A stretch of DNA of 64,000 bases, taken from contig NZ_CP103289.1 of NCBI RefSeq assembly GCF_024757985.1, forward strand, positions 3,038,001 to 3,102,000, written 5' to 3'. The stretch's first letter is position 1; every line of letters starts with the position of its first letter. The notes beneath the pieces were generated by a model. The model was not told where the DNA came from. It did no database searches and saw nothing but the letters and a program-made list of their open reading frames with translations. Both the position numbers and the translations under genes were made by a program. This document shows positions 1 to 9,954 of the stretch, piece after piece. Origin of the DNA: Cellulomonas sp. NS3 (GTDB lineage: Bacteria > Actinomycetota > Actinomycetes > Actinomycetales > Cellulomonadaceae).

Positions 1-266
1 TCGCGGTCGCGGGCATCGACCCCGAGGGCGAGCCGTCGCCCGCCCGCCTCGCGGAGATCGGCGAGGTCATCCGCAGCGAGGGCGTAACCACGGTGTTCTT
101 CGAGACCCTCGTGAGCCCGAAGGTCGCGGAGGCGCTCGCCGCCGACGTCGGCGCCACGACGGCCGTGCTCGACCCGCTCGAGGGCCTCGCCGACGACTCG
201 CAGGACTACTTCAGCATCGCCGAGGCCAACCTCGACGCGCTGAAGGTGGCATTGTCCTGCTCGTGA
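1..266 (+). CDS. Zinc/manganese ABC transporter substrate-binding protein (C-terminal end)
   Basis: The window opens inside this gene; about 87 codons remain, read from base 3, ending with TGA at 264-266. The visible tail includes VFFETLVSPKVAEALA, then VLDPLEGL, then a DYFSIAEANLDAL ending. These are hallmarks of the C-terminal lobe of cluster A-I (ZnuA-type) metal-binding receptors, which capture Zn or Mn outside the membrane and hand it to the permease. The stop overlaps the GTG start of the ATPase gene (GTGA at 263-266), and the permease follows, so this is the first gene of a znuA-znuC-znuB style operon. Metal specificity cannot be read from this fragment because the metal-binding His residues and lipobox lie outside the window. 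Confidence 0.88.
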   Translation, partial: AVAGIDPEGEPSPARLAEIGEVIRSEGVTTVFFETLVSPKVAEALAADVGATTAVLDPLEGLADDSQDYFSIAEANLDALKVALSCS

Positions 267-1039
267 GCACCCCCGTGATCGACGCCCGCGGCGTCGACGT
301 GACCCTCGGCGGGCACCAGATCCTGCGCGGCATCGACCTGGGGGTGCACCCCGGGGAGGTGGTGGCCCTGCTGGGCGCGAACGGCTCCGGGAAGTCGACC
401 CTCGTGCGTGCGCTGCTCGGCATCGTCCCCGTGAGCGCCGGCGAGGTCCGGCTGTTCGGCGAGCCGCCGGGCTCCCGTGGTGCTCACGACCGCGTCGGCT
501 ACGTCCCGCAGCGGCTGCCCGCGAGCGCCGGCGTGCCCGCGAGCGCCGTCGAGGTCGTCCTGTCCGGGATGCTGCACGGCCGCCGGCTGCGTCCCCCGCG
601 CGGCGCGCACGCCCGGGCCCTCGCGGCTCTCGACGGGGTCGGCCTGGCCGACCGGGCGCGACGTCCGGTGCACGAGCTCTCGGGCGGGCAGCAGCAGCGC
701 GTCCTCATCGCCCGCGCGCTCGTGCGCGACCCGGACCTGCTGGTGCTCGACGAGCCGACCTCCGGCATCGACGTGCCGACGCAGCAGACGTTCGTCGACA
801 CGGTCGAGCGCCTGCGCGGCGGTGGCGCGACGGTCGTGGTGATCCTGCACGAGCTCGGGGCGTTCGCCCCGCTCATCGGGCGTGCGGTCGTGCTGCGGCA
901 CGGGCGCGTGGTGCACGACGGCGCGCCGCCCCGGCCCCGCGACGAGCACGCCGGCGCGCACCACGACCACCTGCACGCCCACCCGGACCCCGAGCCGCCC
1001 GTCACCGGTCCGTCGCTCTCCGTGGAGGTGACCCCGTGA
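263..1039 (+). CDS. znuC: Metal ABC transporter ATP-binding protein (ZnuC-like)
   Basis: A 258-residue ABC ATPase that would power metal import at the inner face of the membrane. Walker A GANGSGKST is at residues 38-46, the Q-loop VPQ near 81, the signature LSGGQ at 139-143, Walker B LLVLDEP at 159-165 and the switch His near 196. The start is GTG at 263, overlapping the stop of the receptor gene, and its own stop overlaps the permease start (GTGA at 1036-1039), so the three genes are translationally coupled. The C-terminal tail (about residues 228-240) is His-rich, with five His in HHDHLHAH; this is unusual for the ATPase subunit and could bind or sense zinc, which is an inference. The family also serves Mn, so the zinc assignment rests on this tail and general resemblance. 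Confidence 0.93.
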   Translation: MSTPVIDARGVDVTLGGHQILRGIDLGVHPGEVVALLGANGSGKSTLVRALLGIVPVSAGEVRLFGEPPGSRGAHDRVGYVPQRLPASAGVPASAVEVVLSGMLHGRRLRPPRGAHARALAALDGVGLADRARRPVHELSGGQQQRVLIARALVRDPDLLVLDEPTSGIDVPTQQTFVDTVERLRGGGATVVVILHELGAFAPLIGRAVVLRHGRVVHDGAPPRPRDEHAGAHHDHLHAHPDPEPPVTGPSLSVEVTP

Positions 1040-1980
1040 GCCTGTGGGACCAGCTCGTCGCGATGGTGTCCTCCCCGCTCATGCTGCGGGCGCTGCTGGC
1101 GGCGGTCGTCGTCGGCGCCGCTGCGCCGGTGGTCGGCACGTTCCTCGTCCAGCGTCGGCTCGCGCTCATGGGCGACGGCATCGGGCACGTCGCCCTGACC
1201 GGTGTCGCGCTCGGCTGGCTCGTCGGCAACGCGGCGTCGGTCGTGCCGCAGGACTCGCTCGCGCTGCCGGGTGCGGTCGTCACGGCCATCGCCGGGTCCA
1301 TCGCGATCGAGCTCGTGCGCGAGCGCGGCCGCACGAGCGGCGACCTCGCGCTCGCGCTCATGTTCTACGGGGGCATCGCGGGCGGCGTGCTGCTGATCAA
1401 GGTCGCGGGCGGCACCAACGCCAACCTCATCAGCTACCTGTTCGGGTCGATCTCGACCGTCTCGAACGCCGACCTCGTGTGGACCGTGGGCCTCGCGGTC
1501 GTGGTGCTCGTGATCGGGCTCGGCCTGCGCGCCGCGCTGTTCTCGGTGAGCCACGACGAGGAGTTCGCGCGCGCGAGCGGGCTCCCGGTGCGCGTGCTCA
1601 ACATCCTCGTCGCGACGATCGCGGCGCTGACCGTGACCGTCGCGATGCGCGTCGTCGGGCTGCTGCTCGTGAGCGCGCTGATGATCGTCCCCGTCGCGAT
1701 CGCGCAGCTGTTCGCGCGGTCGTTCGGCCGCACGATGGCCCTGGCGTCGGCGACGGGGGTCGCCGTGAGCGTCGTCGGGCTCTCCTTCACGTACTGGCAG
1801 GACTACCCGCCGGGCGCGACGATCGTGGTCCTCGCCGTCCTGGTGTACGCGGCCGCGGCGGTCACCCGGCCGCTGCTGCGCCGCAGCGCCCCGGTGCACG
1901 ACCCGCACCCGGACGTGCTCGACGACCTCGAGCTCGACGGCGCGGAGAACGGCGCCGGGCGCGCGCCGGAGTCGTGCTGA
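1036..1980 (+). CDS. znuB: Metal ABC transporter permease (ZnuB-like)
   Basis: A 314-residue polytopic membrane protein of the ABC-3 permease family, which forms the translocation channel of Zn/Mn importers. About eight or nine hydrophobic segments can be seen, beginning with LMLRALLAAVVVGAAAPVVG. The conserved family stretches VQRRLALMGDGIGHVALTGV and ISYLFGSI are present. GTG start at 1036 overlaps the stop of the ATPase gene. The C-terminal tail after the last membrane span is acidic (DVLDDLELDGAENG) and probably cytoplasmic. It completes the receptor-ATPase-permease cassette; no further metal gene follows. No Zur box can be looked for because the operon promoter lies outside the window. 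Confidence 0.93.
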   Translation: MSLWDQLVAMVSSPLMLRALLAAVVVGAAAPVVGTFLVQRRLALMGDGIGHVALTGVALGWLVGNAASVVPQDSLALPGAVVTAIAGSIAIELVRERGRTSGDLALALMFYGGIAGGVLLIKVAGGTNANLISYLFGSISTVSNADLVWTVGLAVVVLVIGLGLRAALFSVSHDEEFARASGLPVRVLNILVATIAALTVTVAMRVVGLLLVSALMIVPVAIAQLFARSFGRTMALASATGVAVSVVGLSFTYWQDYPPGATIVVLAVLVYAAAAVTRPLLRRSAPVHDPHPDVLDDLELDGAENGAGRAPESC

Positions 1981-2014
1981 CGGGTCGTCGGTAAGGCTCG
2001 CCTCACCTCGCCGA

Positions 2015-2020
2015 TAGACT
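2015..2020 (+). promoter_or_regulatory. -10 hexamer TAGACT, leaderless start of the DedA-like gene
   Basis: TAGACT (TANNNT) ends six bases before the GTG at 2027, the spacing expected when transcription starts at the first base of the start codon. No convincing -35 and no Shine-Dalgarno sequence are visible. Confidence 0.45.
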
Positions 2021-2026
2021 CGGCTG

Positions 2027-2641
2027 GTGCTCGAGCAGACCGACGTCGCGGAGGCCTACGGCCTCGGCGGCAAGCCCTTCTGGCTCGTCGTCGTGCTGCT
2101 CGTCGTCATCGTGGCCGCCCGGTCGCACGGCACGTACTGGCTCGCGCGCGGCGTAGCGCACGGCGCGAGCGGGCTGGGTGCCCGGCGCGCGTCGCACCGA
2201 CCGTCGCGCCTCGCCGCGGCCCGCGAGCGGCTGCTGAGCTGGAGCGCCGGCCCGTCCGGTCGCCGCGCGACCGAGGCGCTGCGTCGCGTGGGTCCGTTCG
2301 CCGTGACCCTCGCCTACCTCACGGTGGGCGCGCAGACCGCCGTCTTCGCCGCCGCGGGGCTCGCGCGGATGAGCTACCCGCGCTTCGTGCTCGCGTCGGT
2401 CCCGGGCTGCATCGCGTGGGCGTTCGTGTGGGCGACCGTCGGGCTCGGCGCCCTCTGGGGCGCGGTCGCGCTCGCCGCACGCTCGCCGTGGCTGCTCGCG
2501 GTCGTGGCCGTCGCCCTGACGGCGCTGGCGGTCGCGGCGCGGCGGCGCTCGGCCCGCCGCCGTGCCGCCGCGCGGACGCACCCGGGCGCCGGCCCCGGGG
2601 ACGCGGCCCCGACGCCGGTCACGGCGGACGACGTCCGCTGA
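2027..2641 (+). CDS. DedA/VTT-domain integral membrane protein
   Basis: 204 residues with an N-terminal membrane span (FWLVVVLLVVIVAA) and a core resembling the DedA/SNARE-associated (VTT) domain: GPFAVTLAYLTVGAQTAVF, then GLARMSYPRFVLASVPG, then IAWAFVWATVGLG. DedA proteins are polytopic membrane proteins tied to envelope lipid recycling and proton-motive-force homeostasis; the substrate here is unknown. The GTG start at 2027 has no ribosome binding site but has a -10 motif just upstream. The basic C-terminus (AARRRSARRRAAART) is cytoplasmic in orientation. It stands alone between the metal transporter and a convergent VOC gene. The family call is moderately sure; the VTT match is by motif pattern only. 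Confidence 0.7.
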   Translation: MLEQTDVAEAYGLGGKPFWLVVVLLVVIVAARSHGTYWLARGVAHGASGLGARRASHRPSRLAAARERLLSWSAGPSGRRATEALRRVGPFAVTLAYLTVGAQTAVFAAAGLARMSYPRFVLASVPGCIAWAFVWATVGLGALWGAVALAARSPWLLAVVAVALTALAVAARRRSARRRAAARTHPGAGPGDAAPTPVTADDVR

Positions 2642-2679
2642 GGCCCGCCGTCAGCCCGCGTCCTGCGGCGGTGGCAGGG

Positions 2680-3036
2680 TCAGGCGCCGTCGCCCACGCA
2701 GAACTGGTTGCCGTCGGGGTCCGCGAGGACGACCCAGGCGTAGCCGTCGTGCTCGTGGCGCCCGACGAGCGTCGCGCCGGCCGCGAGCAGCCGCTCCGCC
2801 TCCGCCTCCCGGCCCGCCGACCCGCCGAAGTCGAGGTGCACGCGGTTCTTCCCGGGCGTGGGGTCCTCGACCTTCTGGAAGCCCAGCACCGGACCGCCCA
2901 TCGGTCCGGGCGTGACCATGACGAACCAGCCGTCGGCGATGTCCCGCACCTCACCGCCCGTCTGCTCCGCCCACCAGGCGCTCAGCGCCCGGGCGTCGAG
3001 GGTGTCGAACGTGACCATCGCCGGTGTGAGCGTCAT
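2680..3036 (-). CDS. VOC (glyoxalase/bleomycin-resistance fold) family protein
   Basis: 118 residues forming a single vicinal-oxygen-chelate domain: two beta-alpha-beta-beta-beta units with MVTFDTLDARALSAWW at the N-terminus, the KNRVHLDF strand in the middle and VVLADPDGNQFCVG at the end. The last motif is typical of Glyoxalase_6-like proteins. The retained HLD and DPDGN elements suggest a metal or small-ligand site, but the reaction cannot be predicted. ATG at 3036 lies seven bases after a TAGCGT -10 hexamer (3044-3049), suggesting a leaderless transcript. The longer upstream frame is not protein-like. It is convergent with the DedA-like gene. Confidence 0.8.
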   Translation of the reverse strand: MTLTPAMVTFDTLDARALSAWWAEQTGGEVRDIADGWFVMVTPGPMGGPVLGFQKVEDPTPGKNRVHLDFGGSAGREAEAERLLAAGATLVGRHEHDGYAWVVLADPDGNQFCVGDGA

Positions 3037-3043
3037 GCCCCGC

Positions 3044-3049
3044 ACGCTA
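3044..3049 (-). promoter_or_regulatory. -10 hexamer TAGCGT before the VOC gene
   Basis: On the minus strand TAGCGT is followed by seven bases and the ATG at 3036. This matches the leaderless arrangement seen repeatedly in the window. Confidence 0.4.
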
Positions 3050-3170
3050 GGGGCCGCCACCGACACGCCTGCGACGACGGCGTCGCGCCGACGCGAGGGC
3101 TCCCAGGGGGCAGGAGGACGCGGGGCAGGACGAGGGGACGGCGCAGCGGACGGGCTCCCGCCCGCACGCG

Positions 3171-3974
3171 TCAGGCCCCGCCGCCCGCCCCACCCGCGGC
3201 GCCTGCCTGCGGACGGTCGACCGCCCCGCCGTAGCGCCGGTCGCGCTGCGCGTACGTCTCGACCGCGCGCCACAGGTGCCGGCGGTCGACGTCGGGCCAC
3301 GGCTCGTCGAGGAACACGAGCTCCGCGTACGCGGCCTGCCAGATCATGAAGTTGGACGTGCGCTGCTCGCCGCTCGAACGCAGGAACAGGTCGACGTCGG
3401 GCAGGTCGGGCTCGTCGAGGTAGCGCGCGACCATCTTCTCGTCGACCTTGTCCGGCTTGATCCGCCCGGCGGCGACCTCGTGCGCGATGGCCTTCGCGGC
3501 GTCGGCGACCTCGGCCCGGCCCCCGTAGTTGACGCACATCGTCAGCGTCACGGTGTCGTTGCCCCGCGTGAGCTCCTCGGCGATCTCGAGCTCCTTGATC
3601 ACCGAGCGCCACAGCCGCGGCCGGCGACCGGCCCACCGGACGCGCACGCCCCAGGAGTTCATGAGGTCACGGCGCCGCCGCAGCACGTCGCGGTTGAAGC
3701 CCATGAGGAAGCGGACCTCCTCGGGCGAGCGCGACCAGTTCTCGGTCGAGAACGCGTACGCCGAGACGTGCTGCACGCCGATCTCGATCGCCCCGGCCAC
3801 GACGTCGAGCAGCGAGGCCTCCCCCGCGGCGTGCCCCGCCGTCCGCGGCAGCCCGCGGGCGTTCGCCCACCGGCCGTTGCCGTCCATGACGACGGCCACG
3901 TGCTTCGGCACGAACTCGAGCGGGATCGCGGGCGGGCGGGCACCGCTCGGGTGCGGCGGCGGCGGGACGGGCAT
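3171..3974 (-). CDS. uppS: Isoprenyl (undecaprenyl) diphosphate synthase
   Basis: 267 residues of the cis-prenyltransferase family, which condenses isopentenyl diphosphate onto an allylic primer to make the lipid carrier for peptidoglycan and other glycans. The catalytic P-loop [10 protein letters not shown] is near residues 29-38, followed by [11 protein letters not shown], the AYAFSTENW block, and the C-terminal signature [19 protein letters not shown] with the RxS and downstream Glu used in Mg-IPP binding. The ATG at 3974 overlaps the stop of recO by one base (TGATG), so the two genes are coupled. The C-terminus ends in a short Gly/Ala tail. Actinobacteria often have two cis-prenyltransferases; this one sits in the recO-uppS context typical of the long-chain enzyme. 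Confidence 0.93.
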   Translation of the reverse strand: MPVPPPPHPSGARPPAIPLEFVPKHVAVVMDGNGRWANARGLPRTAGHAAGEASLLDVVAGAIEIGVQHVSAYAFSTENWSRSPEEVRFLMGFNRDVLRRRRDLMNSWGVRVRWAGRRPRLWRSVIKELEIAEELTRGNDTVTLTMCVNYGGRAEVADAAKAIAHEVAAGRIKPDKVDEKMVARYLDEPDLPDVDLFLRSSGEQRTSNFMIWQAAYAELVFLDEPWPDVDRRHLWRAVETYAQRDRRYGGAVDRPQAGAAGGAGGGA

Positions 3975-4705
3975 CAGATCCTCTCGACCATGGGCAGCGA
4001 GCGCAGCGTGCGCTCGAGGTGGAACTGGCAGTACGCGGCGACGACGCCGTTGCCCTCGCGCCGGTGCCGCTCGGCGCTGGCCTCGACGGTCGGCCAGTCG
4101 CCGGCGAGGAGCGACGCGAGCAGCTCGAACGTCTCGGGCGCGGGCGAGGTGGCCCCGGGCGGGCGGCACGCGCGGCACACCGCGCCGCCCTGCGCGACGG
4201 CGAACGACGTGTGCGGGCCGGGTGCACCGCAGCGGGCGCAGTCGGTGAAGCTCGGCGCCCAGCCCGCGATCGCGAGCGCGCGCAGCAGGTAGGAGTCGAG
4301 CACCAGGCCGGGGGCGTGGTCGCGCGACGCGAGCGAGCGGACCGCGCCCACGAGCAGCCAGTACTGCTGCAGCGCCGGCTCGTGCTCGGCCTCGACGAGC
4401 CGCTCGGCCGTCTCGAGCATGACCGTGCCGGCGGTGTAGAGCGCGTAGTCCTCGCACACCGGGCGGCCGTACGCCCCGAGCGTCTCGACCTGCGTGACGA
4501 TGTCGAGGTTGCGGCCGGAACTCAGCTGGAGGTCGACGTGCATGAACGGCTCGAGGCGCGACCCGAACCGCGACGTCGTGCGCCGCACGCCCTTGCCGAC
4601 CGCGCGCACCTTGCCGTGCTGGCGGGTCAGCAGGGTCACGATGCGGTCGGCCTCGCCCAGCTTGTGGGTGCGCAGGACGATGCCCTCGTCGCGGTAGAGG
4701 CTCAC
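3974..4705 (-). CDS. recO: DNA repair protein RecO
   Basis: 243 residues. The N-terminal OB fold begins [22 protein letters not shown], the classic RecO opening, followed by a helical core and a zinc-finger-like [14 protein letters not shown] pair of CxxC motifs. RecO helps RecR load RecA onto SSB-coated DNA in gap repair. The GTG start at 4705 is preceded by GGGGGAGGA at good spacing. Its stop overlaps the start of uppS, the usual actinobacterial recO-uppS pairing. The gene lies downstream of leuA but is separated from it by a strong hairpin, so it probably has its own promoter in the 4706-4861 interval. Confidence 0.94.
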   Translation of the reverse strand: MSLYRDEGIVLRTHKLGEADRIVTLLTRQHGKVRAVGKGVRRTTSRFGSRLEPFMHVDLQLSSGRNLDIVTQVETLGAYGRPVCEDYALYTAGTVMLETAERLVEAEHEPALQQYWLLVGAVRSLASRDHAPGLVLDSYLLRALAIAGWAPSFTDCARCGAPGPHTSFAVAQGGAVCRACRPPGATSPAPETFELLASLLAGDWPTVEASAERHRREGNGVVAAYCQFHLERTLRSLPMVERI

Positions 4706-4861
4706 GTGCCCATCCTCCCCCGTGCCACCCACGCCGGGCGCACGTGACGGGCCGCGGTCACGCGATCGGCACGCGCCCGCCACGCGACCGGCACCGGTGC
4801 GGACCACAGGACGGGGCAGCCGGGCCGGCTGGTCCAGGTCCGGGGCGAGCGGGCCTCGGAC

Positions 4862-4899
4862 GTGCCGGCGCCCCCGCACGCGTGCGAGGGCGCCGGCAC
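4862..4899 (-). terminator. Hairpin terminator downstream of leuA
   Basis: A perfect 12-base inverted repeat: GTGCCGGCGCCC at 4862-4873 and GGGCGCCGGCAC at 4888-4899, with a 14-base loop that itself contains the palindrome GCACGCGTGC. It lies 18 bases past the leuA stop. There is no clear U-tract, as is common in GC-rich actinobacteria. Confidence 0.7.
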
Positions 4900-4916
4900 C
4901 GCAGGTCGCCCGGTGC

Positions 4917-6813
<1,897 letters not shown>

Positions 6814-6819
6814 CCGCTG

Positions 6820-8292
6820 TCACCGCAGCGCGACCACGAGCCGCGGACCGATCCCGACGAGGTGCGTCCCGAGCTGCTCGACGCGGGTCACGCCGGGCGG
6901 CAGCAGCACCTCCCAGGCGGTCCTGCCGTCCCGGACGCCCAGCGCCTCGAGCACCGTCCCGCGCCCCGGCTCGACGCGCGCGACGATGACGTGCGTGCCG
7001 TCGGTGAACGGCTGGTCCGACGACGTGAGCGTGACCTGCCGTCGCCACAGCTGCTCGCCGCGCCGCGCGTCCACGCCCACCTCGAAGCCCGCCCCGTGCA
7101 GGACCGCGACGCCGTCGAGCTCGAGCAGCACGCCGGCGGACGGCCCGGGCGACTGCCACAGCTCCTGCCCGGTGAGCCGGGAGACTGCCCTGACCCGGCC
7201 GCCGAACGGGCTGCCGGGCAGCGAGCTCCACGCGTAGAGCCGCTCCTCGGGCCGGTCGGAGACCCGGGGCTCGCTCAGCGTGCCGCGCGTGGTGAAGCGC
7301 TCGGCGCCGCCGGGGTCGTAGACGGTCGTGCGGATCATGAGCGCCGAGCCGGCCGTGCCGTACGCGCCGACGAGCACGGAGCCGTCGCGCAGGAGCCCCA
7401 CGTGGTCGCGCGGGCGGTTGCCGCGGTCCACGACCTGCACCGCCCGTCCGGTGGCCTCCTCGAGCACGAGCGACGTGCCCCCGGTCGCGACCAGCAGCGC
7501 GCCGTCCCCCTCGCGCAGGACGACGCGCTGGGGCGGCACCGTGACCGGCGGGTCGAGCACCTGCGTGCGCCACACCGGGGTCCCGGTCCGGGCGTCGCTG
7601 CGCTCGACCGCGACCCCCGACTCGTCCGCGAGCGGCAGCACGAGGTCGCGCCCCACGACGACGGCACCGGCGACGGTGCCGCGGGCGTCACGCCGGGCGA
7701 CGACCCGGCCGTCGAGCGCGTCGAGCACGACGACCGGCCCGGCGACCGGCTCCGTGCGGACCGCGGACCGCTCGGGCTCGGTCAGGCACACGACCGCTGC
7801 CGGCTCGCCGGGCGCGGGGTCGACCGCGAGGCAGCGGCGCAGCGTGCCGAGGGGGCCGCCCGGGAGCGTGGTGCGCCAGCGCACGGCACCCGTCACGAGG
7901 TCGAGCCCCTCGGCCGTGCCGTCGTCCACGTCGGCCGCGTAGACCACGACGGTGTCTCCCGCGAGCACGGTGCGGGGCGACCACGGCCCGCGCGTCGTCC
8001 AGGCGACGGCCGGCGGGCTGTCGAGCGGGCGGACCGCGCCCGCGAGCTCGACGGGTGCGGTCAGGACCCGCCGCTCGTGCGCGAGCGACCAGCGCGGGAG
8101 CCCGACGAGCACGGTCAGCGCGAGGGCCACCAGAGCGGTCGTCGCCGCGCAGGCCCGCACCACGTGACCCCGGCTCCAGCCGACGAGCGCGGCCCCGGTG
8201 GAGCGCAGGTCCGGCGCGGGCGCGAGCGCCGGCGCGTCGTCCTCGTCGAGGACGACGTCCTGCATCGACGGCCGCTCCGCGTGCGGGGCCAT
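6820..8292 (-). CDS. Membrane-anchored PQQ-like beta-propeller protein, tandem copy 1
   Basis: 490 residues. A short cytoplasmic N-terminus carries the acidic motif MQDVVLDEDDAP, then one membrane span (ACAATTALVALALTVLVGL). A large extracytoplasmic region follows, made of repeated blades such as GLDLVTGAVRWRTTLPGG and DARTGTPVWRTQV, typical of PQQ/WD40-like propellers. No catalytic role is indicated; such folds bind other proteins or ligands. It is the last of three adjacent homologues. The ATG at 8292 lies six bases after TAGCGT, whose first three bases are the upstream gene's stop codon; an internal ATG at 8265 is the alternative, since all three copies share a motif from that point. It is the promoter-distal end of the phospho-signalling locus. 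Confidence 0.78.
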   Translation of the reverse strand: MAPHAERPSMQDVVLDEDDAPALAPAPDLRSTGAALVGWSRGHVVRACAATTALVALALTVLVGLPRWSLAHERRVLTAPVELAGAVRPLDSPPAVAWTTRGPWSPRTVLAGDTVVVYAADVDDGTAEGLDLVTGAVRWRTTLPGGPLGTLRRCLAVDPAPGEPAAVVCLTEPERSAVRTEPVAGPVVVLDALDGRVVARRDARGTVAGAVVVGRDLVLPLADESGVAVERSDARTGTPVWRTQVLDPPVTVPPQRVVLREGDGALLVATGGTSLVLEEATGRAVQVVDRGNRPRDHVGLLRDGSVLVGAYGTAGSALMIRTTVYDPGGAERFTTRGTLSEPRVSDRPEERLYAWSSLPGSPFGGRVRAVSRLTGQELWQSPGPSAGVLLELDGVAVLHGAGFEVGVDARRGEQLWRRQVTLTSSDQPFTDGTHVIVARVEPGRGTVLEALGVRDGRTAWEVLLPPGVTRVEQLGTHLVGIGPRLVVALR

Positions 8293-8301
8293 CCCTGCAC
8301 G

Positions 8302-9831
8302 CTAGTCCTGACCGAGCGCGACGACCTCTGTGGCGGTGCGCCCGAGCAGCCGGCGGCCGGACCGCTCGACCGAGCGGACGTCGGGCGGCAGCGGCGCGGT
8401 CCACGCTGCGCGGCCGTCGACCGCGCCGACCGCGACGAGCACCGGCGAGCCGTCGGCGAGCAGGAGCGGCACGAGGAGGTGCTCGCCGTCGGTCTGCACG
8501 GCGCCGAGGGCGGTGGACGCGCGCACGCCGGTCCACCTCGTCGCGTCCGCCGACCACAGGACCCCGCCGGAGCCGGCGTCGCGGGCGGTCAGCGTGCCGG
8601 TGGCGTCGGACGTGACCACGCGGCCCTGGACCACGAGCGCCGAGTCGGCGGCGGTCCCGGCCGACCACCGTGCCGTGCCGGCGGCCGCGCGCAGGTCCAC
8701 GCCGTCTCCGGCGGGCCGGGCCACGAGCCCGAGGTCCGGCACCGACCCGTCGTCCCCCGTGAGCGCGACCGGCACGTCCGGCCGGGCGACACCCGCCGGC
8801 CAGGTGCCGACCGGGTCGCCGTCCCCGTCGAGCACGCGGACCGCTCCCCCGTCGACGACGAGCAGCCCGCGCTCGACGCGGGTCACGGCCGGCTGCGGCC
8901 CGCGCGCGTCGGGCGCGCGGGCGTCGACGTCGGCCGTCCACACGTCGGCGCCGGTCCGGGCCACCTCGCGCGTCACGCGCACGCCACCGCCGGGCACGGT
9001 GCGCGTGAGCACGAGGTCGGGCCCGAGGGCGGTCAGCCCGACGTCGCTGCGGTCCGCCGGGTCGTCGCGCACGAGCGTGCCCGTCGCGGCGTCGAGCACG
9101 ACGACCCGCACGTCGCCCCGCCGCCCGAGGCCGCCCCACGCCTCCTTGCCGACCGCCGGCACGGCGACGCACGCCACGCTCGACCCCTCGCCGGGCGCAC
9201 CCCGGCCGCCGGCCGCGTCCCCGGCCGTCGCCGTACCGTCGTCGCCCGCGACCTCCCGGCCGGCGCCGGCCGTCAGCACGCACGTCAGCTCGCCCTGCGG
9301 GCCGACGGAGTCGACCTCCGCGTCCCACAGCGCTGCGCCGGTCGTCGCGTCGTAGGCGGCCACGCCTCCGACGCCCGCCCCGGTCACGCCCGCGGTGGCG
9401 ACCAGACCGTCACCGGCGACGAGGCCGTCGAGCGCCGGACGGCGCCACCGCTCCAACCCCGCTCCGTCGGCGGACCCGGTCGCGTCGAGCACCGCGGGGG
9501 CGACCGCGAGCTCCGCGGCGCGGGCACGGTCGGCGCGGGCGTCCCGGACGGTCCCGACCGCGAGCGCCGCGGCCACGACGAGCCCGGCGGCGACGAGGCG
9601 GACGCGATGACGCCGCACGAACGCCGTGCCCGGGCGTGCGCCGTCGCGCGGCCGGCCCGGCGCGCCGGCGGCGTGCGCGGTGCGGTCGCCACCCGCGGGG
9701 TCGCCACCGGCGTGGTCGACACCCGGGCGGCCGCCGTCGTCGGCACCGGCGCGGTCGGCGCTCGTGCGCGCACCCGCGGCGTCGTCCCGCCGGGCGCCCG
9801 GGGACGACTCGACGAGCTCGACCTCGTGCAT
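8302..9831 (-). CDS. Membrane-anchored PQQ-like beta-propeller protein, tandem copy 2
   Basis: 509 residues from ATG 9831, chosen because MHEVELVESS lines up with MQDVVLDEDD and MQPVEILEED in the flanking copies; a GTG at 9867 is possible but has no supporting signal. After an Asp/Ala/Gly-rich cytoplasmic stretch there is one membrane span (VRLVAAGLVVAAALAVGTV). A propeller domain then follows, with blades such as AAYDATTGAALWDAEVDSV, VLDAATGTLVRDDPA and GSGGVLWSADATRW. It ends SGRRLLGRTATEVVALGQD, close to the C-terminal pattern of the other copies. Function is unknown; the pattern indicates a surface-exposed binding protein. A 123-base gap with 18-base repeats separates it from copy 3. Confidence 0.78.
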   Translation of the reverse strand: MHEVELVESSPGARRDDAAGARTSADRAGADDGGRPGVDHAGGDPAGGDRTAHAAGAPGRPRDGARPGTAFVRRHRVRLVAAGLVVAAALAVGTVRDARADRARAAELAVAPAVLDATGSADGAGLERWRRPALDGLVAGDGLVATAGVTGAGVGGVAAYDATTGAALWDAEVDSVGPQGELTCVLTAGAGREVAGDDGTATAGDAAGGRGAPGEGSSVACVAVPAVGKEAWGGLGRRGDVRVVVLDAATGTLVRDDPADRSDVGLTALGPDLVLTRTVPGGGVRVTREVARTGADVWTADVDARAPDARGPQPAVTRVERGLLVVDGGAVRVLDGDGDPVGTWPAGVARPDVPVALTGDDGSVPDLGLVARPAGDGVDLRAAAGTARWSAGTAADSALVVQGRVVTSDATGTLTARDAGSGGVLWSADATRWTGVRASTALGAVQTDGEHLLVPLLLADGSPVLVAVGAVDGRAAWTAPLPPDVRSVERSGRRLLGRTATEVVALGQD

Positions 9832-9894
9832 CGACCGGCGCCCGCCGCGCGACGGCCGCCTCACCACGCGGCCGCCCGGCGCTCGGCGCGGCGG

Positions 9895-9948
9895 ACGCGC
9901 CCAGCCCGGCAGACGTGCGCAGCCCGGCGCACCTGCGCGGCCCGGCGC
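9895..9948. repeat. Three imperfect 18-bp tandem repeats
   Basis: Units at 9895-9912, 9913-9930 and 9931-9948 share the core CNGCCCGGC spaced every 18 bases. They lie in the short gap between propeller copies 3 and 2. The gap shows no hairpin with U-tract, so the repeats may be a relic of the duplication or an expanded spacer. Confidence 0.55.
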
Positions 9949-9954
9949 CCCGGC

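Noticed and set aside
1991-2008. A DtxR/IdeR-like iron box (TAAGGCTCGCCTCACC) before the DedA-like gene
   Set aside because: It matches the consensus at only part of both arms and the downstream gene has no iron link; chance is likely in this base composition.
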